This document shows positions 1-4,019 of a stretch of 6,135 nt of DNA, piece by piece. The position numbers and the translations under genes were made by a program. The notes under the pieces are model-generated. The model was not told the origin of the DNA, did not search any database, and saw nothing but the letters and a program-made list of their open reading frames with translations. Location of the stretch: contig JAITKS010000012.1 of the NCBI GenBank assembly GCA_031278315.1, positions 1 through 6,135 on the forward strand, given 5' to 3'. Every line of letters starts with the position of its first letter. Positions within the stretch are counted from its first letter, which is position 1. This DNA is from Planctomycetaceae bacterium. GTDB lineage: Bacteria > Planctomycetota > Planctomycetia > Pirellulales > Thermoguttaceae.

Positions 1-34
1 ACAATATCTGTTAACCGCGGATTTATTTCTTACC

Positions 35-117
35 GCCCTTTCAGGGCTGCCCGATTTGGAGGAGGGCTTTTACCCGCCCCGAAGAGGCGGGTTATAATCC
101 TGTTGCCCTTTCAGGGC
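35..117. repeat. Cluster of GC-rich palindromes (dispersed-repeat type)
   Basis: Two identical 13-nt copies of GCCCTTTCAGGGC (35-47 and 105-117) each form a 5-bp stem with a 3-nt loop. Between them lies a larger inverted repeat, ACCCGCC (72-78) with GGCGGGT (86-92). On the minus strand its loop reads C-TTCG-G, a cUUCGg tetraloop with one bulged T, so a minus-strand transcript would fold very stably. No T-run follows on either strand, so a classical intrinsic terminator is not supported. The block is much richer in G+C than its surroundings and looks like a dispersed intergenic repeat. The gene preceding the window could end just upstream. Confidence 0.6.
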
Positions 118-197
118 GAGTTTAGTTTAAAACGAATACCGAAATTTAAAGTGTAAAAAGTATAAATTAAAAGAATCAAAATCAAAACTTGAAACCA

Positions 198-281
198 TAG
201 TGATTTGAACTTTAGAATCCGTGATAATTTCCGCATACGAACTAATCACTAACCACTAACCTTAATCCTGTTTATCCTGTC
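198..281. repeat. Dispersed intergenic repeat, copy A
   Basis: The segment begins with TAGTGATT (198-205), continues to a 20-bp core starting AATTTCCGCAT (226-245), and then AATCACTA (244-251), the exact reverse complement of the first motif. CACTAACCACTAACC (247-261) follows as a 7-bp repeat, and then two ATCCTGT-type units (265-281). The same order (TTAGTGAT motif, the core with one mismatch, a CTAAC-type heptamer array) recurs at 3907-4014, so the two are copies of one element that differ in repeat number. Function is unknown. Confidence 0.6.
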
Positions 282-415
282 AAAACAAGAAATTCTGCTG
301 AAATAATACAAATTGAAATTGATCAAAGTTGAGGTTATCAAAAACTATTTATCCGTTAGTTATGATTTTATGTATTCAAGATAATTATTTTATTATTGTT
401 GCGATTGATATGGGC

Positions 416-444
416 TTGACGTGATAACAAATCTTTACTACACT
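416..444 (+). promoter_or_regulatory. Candidate sigma70-type promoter
   Basis: TTGACG (416-421) is separated by exactly 17 nt from TACACT (439-444). Both boxes lie close to the -35 TTGACA and -10 TATAAT consensus at optimal spacing, so transcription should start near A451. This is the best promoter match noticed in the gap. It lies about 350 nt upstream of the lgt ATG, so it gives either a long lgt leader or an independent small transcript. The AT palindrome at 472-485 could be an operator or merely chance in AT-rich DNA. Confidence 0.5.
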
Positions 445-647
445 ACCGCAACATTTTTTGATTTCAGGTTCAATTATTAATAATTATCGAGATTCTCTAA
501 TGATTAGTTTGTAGTTATTCAGTAGAGTGAATATTTTAAACTGTTCATACTTAAATTTTTGGTTCAAGCTGTTGAAAATCATGGTACGGATTTTAGTAAA
601 ATATCGGAGAATATTTGTTTTTGAAAAATTTCACTGATATATTGCGA

Positions 648-671
648 GTTGTATATGTTGTATATGTTGTA
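648..671. repeat. 9-bp tandem repeat GTTGTATAT, 2.7 copies
   Basis: GTTGTATAT occurs at 648-656 and 657-665, followed by the partial copy GTTGTA (666-671). It lies in the non-coding leader 125 bp before the lgt start. It is small, but it belongs to a wider pattern of short direct repeats at gene boundaries in this window. Confidence 0.7.
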
Positions 672-796
672 AAATTCTAAATGTGGAACGTTATGAAATT
701 AGTTCCTTTATAATTTCACCTTTAAATTTAATTCCGAATTCTTAATTCTATATTTTGTATTCTGAGTTAAACAAATTACATTATTTTAATATCGAG

Positions 797-2353
797 ATGC
801 GTCAGACATTATTTTATATTCCAACGTCAATAAATTTTATTCCGGGTATTCCGGAAGTACCGGTATTTGGATTCGGTCTTGTATTAGTGATTTTTTTAAT
901 TAGTATTTTGATTGCGTCAATTAGCCGGATTATTAAAACTCGCAAAATTGACAGTGAATTGTGCAGTTATTTAGTTTTGGGTCTTGTTGTTGGATTTGTA
1001 ATTGTTCAAGTTGTACCGAATACACTTGAACCTGAAGGATTTCCTGTTCGCGGTTATGGAGTTTGTCTTTTGGTCGGAATTTTATCGGCAATTGGACTCG
1101 CAACTTGGATTGGTTCGAGTCGAGGGTTATCTGTTGACACAATAATTTCACTTGGTTTTTGGGTGACGATTTGCGGATTAATCGGCACACGAATTTTTTA
1201 TATCATAGAGTACAGAGAGCAAATGGAAGTATGGCACAACGGCAATTTACAACTTCTGCCGACTTTGTATAACATTTTCAATATTGCAAACGGCGGACTA
1301 GTCGTAATTGGCGGAATTATAGGCGGTGCCGCAGGCGGAATAATTTTTGCTGTACGAAATAAATACAATGTGCTGTTAATCCTTGATATCATTGTACCAA
1401 CGGTAATGCTCGGAATTGCTATCGGACGTATCGGGTGTTTCTTGAACGGTTGTTGTTTCGGTGAAGTAAGCAATTTACCGTGGGCGGTAACGTTTCCTGA
1501 AAACAGTCCTGCTCATTTATGTCAAATCGAGCGGGGAGACACTACGTATTGCGGATTAAAATTTAAACAATTCGGTAACAAAAAAATTACAAACGCATGC
1601 TGCGGAGGAGGCAGTTCTAACTCGAAAATTCACAACGATCACAATCACAATGATCATAATCATGGCGATCATAATCACGGCGATCACAATCACAACGATC
1701 ACAATCACAATGATCATAATCACGGCGATCACAATCACAATGATCATAATCACGGCGATCACAAAGTTGACAATTATTTAATTCTTGAAAAAATCTTGCC
1801 GGATAGTGATAAGGAGCAGGCGGAAAAACTCAAGACTGGGTTACGTCTTAATTACATAAAGGGACTCAATGCGGAAAACGTGTTAGAAACTTATGCTGTT
1901 AAAACGGCGGGACATGTGTATGAAACTATTATTTATTTTCAGCGTGAAAATCCGAATCAGAAGGTTCAATTTAATTTTACGGATGAAAAAAATCAGGCAG
2001 ACAATTTGAATTACAATGCTGTACCGGCTCATTCCGGCATATTACCGGTTCATCCGACGCAAATTTATAGTTCGATTTTAGCTTTAATTCTTTGCGGAAT
2101 ATTGTTGACATTAGGAAGAATAGAGTGGTTCAAAATACGCAAAGGCGGAGTTGCTGCTGTTTTTCTAATTTTATATGGTTTAGTAAGATTCTGTATTGAA
2201 ATTGTGAGAACGGACGAAGAACCTTTTCTCAATACGGGGATAACTATTGCGCAAAACCTAAGTATAATACTAATTATTATCGGATTGATATTACTAATTT
2301 ATGTAACAATAAAAAAAGTTGATATAAAGGCAGAACAAACACGTCCAAATTAA
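797..2353 (+). CDS. lgt: Prolipoprotein diacylglyceryl transferase (Lgt) with a His-rich insert
   Basis: Lgt transfers diacylglyceryl from phosphatidylglycerol to the lipobox cysteine of prolipoproteins at the cytoplasmic membrane, the first step of lipoprotein maturation. The 518-aa product is much longer than E. coli Lgt (about 290 aa). Visible parts are hydrophobic segments near 23-45, 56-75, 85-105, 115-137, 165-185 and 192-208; the Lgt signature GRIGCFLNGCCFG (210-222), with R211 matching E. coli R143; HPTQIY (419-424); YGLVRFCIE (460-468), with R464 and E468 matching R239 and E243; and a last membrane helix near 484-505. E. coli H103 and N146 correspond to I171 and C214, which appears to be a family variant rather than decay. 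Residues about 240-412 are an insert between signature and HPTQIY, on the periplasmic side by the known topology. It holds a CC pair (268-269), eight DHNH[N/G] units (281-320) and a weak PDZ-like stretch (about 327-372). The ATG was preferred over an upstream TTG at 755 because MRQTLF fits the family start as I remember it and TTG has no binding site. aroA follows after 90 bp. Confidence 0.9.
   Translation: MRQTLFYIPTSINFIPGIPEVPVFGFGLVLVIFLISILIASISRIIKTRKIDSELCSYLVLGLVVGFVIVQVVPNTLEPEGFPVRGYGVCLLVGILSAIGLATWIGSSRGLSVDTIISLGFWVTICGLIGTRIFYIIEYREQMEVWHNGNLQLLPTLYNIFNIANGGLVVIGGIIGGAAGGIIFAVRNKYNVLLILDIIVPTVMLGIAIGRIGCFLNGCCFGEVSNLPWAVTFPENSPAHLCQIERGDTTYCGLKFKQFGNKKITNACCGGGSSNSKIHNDHNHNDHNHGDHNHGDHNHNDHNHNDHNHGDHNHNDHNHGDHKVDNYLILEKILPDSDKEQAEKLKTGLRLNYIKGLNAENVLETYAVKTAGHVYETIIYFQRENPNQKVQFNFTDEKNQADNLNYNAVPAHSGILPVHPTQIYSSILALILCGILLTLGRIEWFKIRKGGVAAVFLILYGLVRFCIEIVRTDEEPFLNTGITIAQNLSIILIIIGLILLIYVTIKKVDIKAEQTRPN
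1637..1764 (+). repeat. 15-bp minisatellite inside lgt (8.5 copies)
   Basis: Eight full 15-bp units beginning GATCAYAATCA, plus an 8-bp remnant, encode DHNHN or DHNHG pentapeptides. Unit starts fall at 1637, 1652, 1667, 1682, 1697, 1712, 1727, 1742 and 1757, and every one begins with GATC. Because 15 is a multiple of three, copy-number change would lengthen or shorten the protein without a frameshift. Alternation of CAC/CAT and AAT/GGC units shows a higher-order 30-bp pattern, which points to duplication of blocks. The peptide resembles metal-binding His-rich loops. Confidence 0.95.
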
Positions 2354-2381
2354 CACATAATTCTGAATATATATTTCGAGT

Positions 2382-2416
2382 GTATATTCCGAGAGTATAT
2401 TCCGAGAGTATATTTC
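2382..2416. repeat. 13-bp tandem repeat in the lgt-aroA gap
   Basis: GTATATTCCGAGA occurs at 2382-2394 and 2395-2407, followed by a partial third copy, GTATATTTC (2408-2416). A looser related copy lies just before (ATATTTCGAGT, 2371-2381). The array takes up much of the 90-bp gap, ends 27 bp before the aroA start and contains no hairpin, so it does not look like a terminator. Confidence 0.75.
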
Positions 2417-2443
2417 AGGATTAATAAACGTAACGATAATATT

Positions 2444-3793
2444 ATGTCGATAGATTTAGTTCTTTCACCGCCGAGTTCTCAGAGTATTGCCAAAAGGGCG
2501 TTAATTTGTGCTGCGCTTGCGGAGGGTAATACTCTTCTTGAGGGGTCTTTTCATTCGCAGGATTTGCAGGTAATGGTTGACGCTTTGCGGCGTATCGGTT
2601 TGAAAATAAATCAGGATTCGAAACAGGGCAAGATGGAAATTGTGGGGCAAGGCGGAATTTTTCCTGTTGATGAAGAATATATTGATGTTGATAACAGCAT
2701 TTTAACGGCGAATTTTTTAACGGCTGTACTGGCGTTTTCGCGCGGTATTTATCGGATAAATGGAGACAAGCGGGTGCAGCAGTATCCGATGGGCGATTTG
2801 ATTTTCGCTTTGAATCAGCTTGGTGCGGATGTCAGCAGTGAGAGTTCGTATGATACGTTACCTCTTTTGGTTGAAGGGTTAGTTGGGCGCAGGGGGATAA
2901 GTCCGTCGTCTAAGCGTTATGGAATAAATGCGGCGATGGACAATGCGGGAATTCGTTATGCAGCGTTGACTGGAACGGCGACATATCTTTATGCCTGTGC
3001 GATTTTACTAGCCTCACCGCTAGCAGCTATAGAATCGCAGGTCGAGTTACATTTCGTGAATCATTTATGTTGCAATCCGTATATTCTGATGACGTTGGAT
3101 GTAATGAGGGAGTTTGGTGTTGATGTTCCGATTAGGGCGCATCGGGATGACGCTTTATTATTTTCGAAGGGGACGACTTATATTATTCCGCGCGGTATTA
3201 AATATAGTCCGCATGAATTTAAAGTTGAATCGGATGCATCGTTGGCGAATTATGCGTTTGCAGCTGCAGCGATTGCGGGCGGAAGTGTGACCGTGCGGAA
3301 TTTAAGTAATAAAAGTATTCAGAAGGAGTTGGAATTCGTGTTTTGTATGCAGCGGATGGGATGCAGAGTTGAGTATGTTGATCAATCGGTAAAGGTTACG
3401 AGGCAGGAGCCGGGGTTATTAAGGGGAATTTCTGTTGATATGGAAGATTTGACGGATTCTATTCAGACTTTTGCAGCATGTGCATTATTTGCAACGTCGC
3501 CGTCGAGGGTTACTAATATCTCGCATATAAGACATTGTGAACCCGGACGAATTGAAAAACTTTGTAATGAGTTACGAAAATTCGGCGCAAAAATAAATGA
3601 ATTTGAAGACGGTTTTTTAATTATACCGCCGGAGGAATTAACGCCCGCAACTATTGAGGCAGACGGCGATCCAAGACTTGCAATGTCTTTAGGGCTAGTC
3701 GGATTAAGAATTGATGGAGTTCAAATAGACAGTGCCGATTGTGTTAAAAGAGCTTGGTCAGATTTTTTCAGTGTGTTCAAATTAGATTTTTGA
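2444..3793 (+). CDS. aroA: EPSP synthase (AroA) family protein with altered active site
   Basis: By fold this is 3-phosphoshikimate 1-carboxyvinyltransferase, which joins PEP to shikimate-3-phosphate in the shikimate pathway. The 449-aa length is normal and the frame is intact. Family landmarks are RALICAALAEG (18-28), PMGDLIFALNQLGADV (115-130), DASLANYAFAAAAIAGG (264-280), D338, and the tail from R363 to D440. However, many residues known from E. coli AroA to bind substrate are changed in an almost gapless alignment by eye: K22 to Q13, G96 to I86, R100 to N90, R124 to Y114, S169-S170-Q171 to T180-Y181-L182, S197 to C210, N336 to H361, K340 to C365, H385 to P410 and K411 to R436. S23, R27, Y200, D313, E341, R344 and R386 remain. 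MurA was considered, but the C-terminal half matches AroA better. No Shine-Dalgarno sequence is visible; upstream, the frame stays open back to the lgt stop without a better start. It may be a neofunctionalised or non-catalytic paralogue; whether another AroA exists in the genome is unknown. Confidence 0.8.
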   Translation: MSIDLVLSPPSSQSIAKRALICAALAEGNTLLEGSFHSQDLQVMVDALRRIGLKINQDSKQGKMEIVGQGGIFPVDEEYIDVDNSILTANFLTAVLAFSRGIYRINGDKRVQQYPMGDLIFALNQLGADVSSESSYDTLPLLVEGLVGRRGISPSSKRYGINAAMDNAGIRYAALTGTATYLYACAILLASPLAAIESQVELHFVNHLCCNPYILMTLDVMREFGVDVPIRAHRDDALLFSKGTTYIIPRGIKYSPHEFKVESDASLANYAFAAAAIAGGSVTVRNLSNKSIQKELEFVFCMQRMGCRVEYVDQSVKVTRQEPGLLRGISVDMEDLTDSIQTFAACALFATSPSRVTNISHIRHCEPGRIEKLCNELRKFGAKINEFEDGFLIIPPEELTPATIEADGDPRLAMSLGLVGLRIDGVQIDSADCVKRAWSDFFSVFKLDF

Positions 3794-3906
3794 ATAATGT
3801 AATATACTCATTGTACTTTAAAATTCGGTATTATTTTTTGTAACGAAAAAGGTAACTGTTCACGCATAAAAATAAACCAACTCTGCAAGGGCGGCGGATA
3901 TTGTGC

Positions 3907-3938
3907 TTAGTGATTTAGTGATTTAGTGATTTAGTGAT
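3907..3938. repeat. 8-bp tandem repeat TTAGTGAT, 4 copies
   Basis: Four perfect head-to-tail copies at 3907, 3915, 3923 and 3931. Each unit contains TAG and TGA on the + strand and TAA on the - strand, and 8 is not a multiple of three, so the array places stops in all six frames. It belongs to copy B of the dispersed element that also occurs at 198-281, where only one such unit is present. The array lies 82 bp before the methyltransferase start. Confidence 0.9.
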
Positions 3939-3974
3939 TCGAAATCAGAACCGGTACTAATTTCCGCATGCGAA

Positions 3975-4014
3975 CTAACCGCTAACCGCTAACCGCTAAC
4001 CGCTAACCGCTAAC
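3975..4014. repeat. 7-bp tandem repeat CTAACCG, 5.7 copies, at the methyltransferase start
   Basis: Perfect units start at 3975, 3982, 3989, 3996 and 4003, with a partial CTAAC at 4010-4014. Only five A residues separate the array from the ATG at 4020, where a ribosome binding site would be expected. The core AATTTCCGCATGCGAACTAA (3959-3978) precedes and overlaps it and matches copy A (226-245) with one difference. TAA (+ strand) and TAG (- strand) occur in every unit and cycle through all frames. Confidence 0.9.
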
Positions 4015-4019
4015 AAAAA

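Larger units (their letters stand above)
282..796 (+). other. AT-rich non-coding region and probable lgt leader
   Basis: This stretch of about 515 bp holds no convincing gene on either strand. It contains the promoter at 416-444 and, about 20 nt after the expected transcription start, a perfect AT-only palindrome, AATTATTAATAATT (472-485). It also contains a 9-bp tandem repeat (648-671). If the promoter drives lgt, the leader is about 345 nt, long enough to hold a regulatory RNA, but no known riboswitch or tRNA-like fold was recognised. Ribosome binding before lgt is weak: only GAG touching the ATG. Confidence 0.5.

Noticed and set aside
1..156. Open + strand frame from the window edge to a TAA at 154-156
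   Set aside because: It runs through the palindrome cluster, contains no recognisable domain and gives an Arg/Gly/Pro-rich peptide typical of translated GC repeats. It could be the tail of an upstream gene but cannot be supported.
572..602. Second promoter TTGAAA-19 nt-TAAAAT before lgt
   Set aside because: The spacing is poor, and such matches are expected by chance in sequence this AT-rich.
755..796. TTG start adding 14 residues to Lgt
   Set aside because: The extra MYSELNKLHYFNIE has no family match, and the following MRQTLF fits the expected N-terminus directly before the first membrane segment.
933..1473. Two minus-strand frames inside lgt
   Set aside because: They are antisense shadows of a well-supported gene and have no domain or start signal of their own.
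1556..1762. Minus-strand frame with VIVIAVIMI-type hydrophobic repeats
   Set aside because: It is the antisense reading of the His-repeat; its regularity comes from the 15-bp unit and it lies wholly inside lgt.
3794..3836. Intrinsic terminator after aroA (AAAAT/ATTTT with a T-run at 3831-3836)
   Set aside because: The stem is five A-T pairs around an 8-nt loop, too weak to call in AT-rich DNA.
3975..4014. Telomere-like heptamer array as a replicon end
   Set aside because: The units resemble telomere repeats only loosely, the array is short and internal, and genes continue on both sides.
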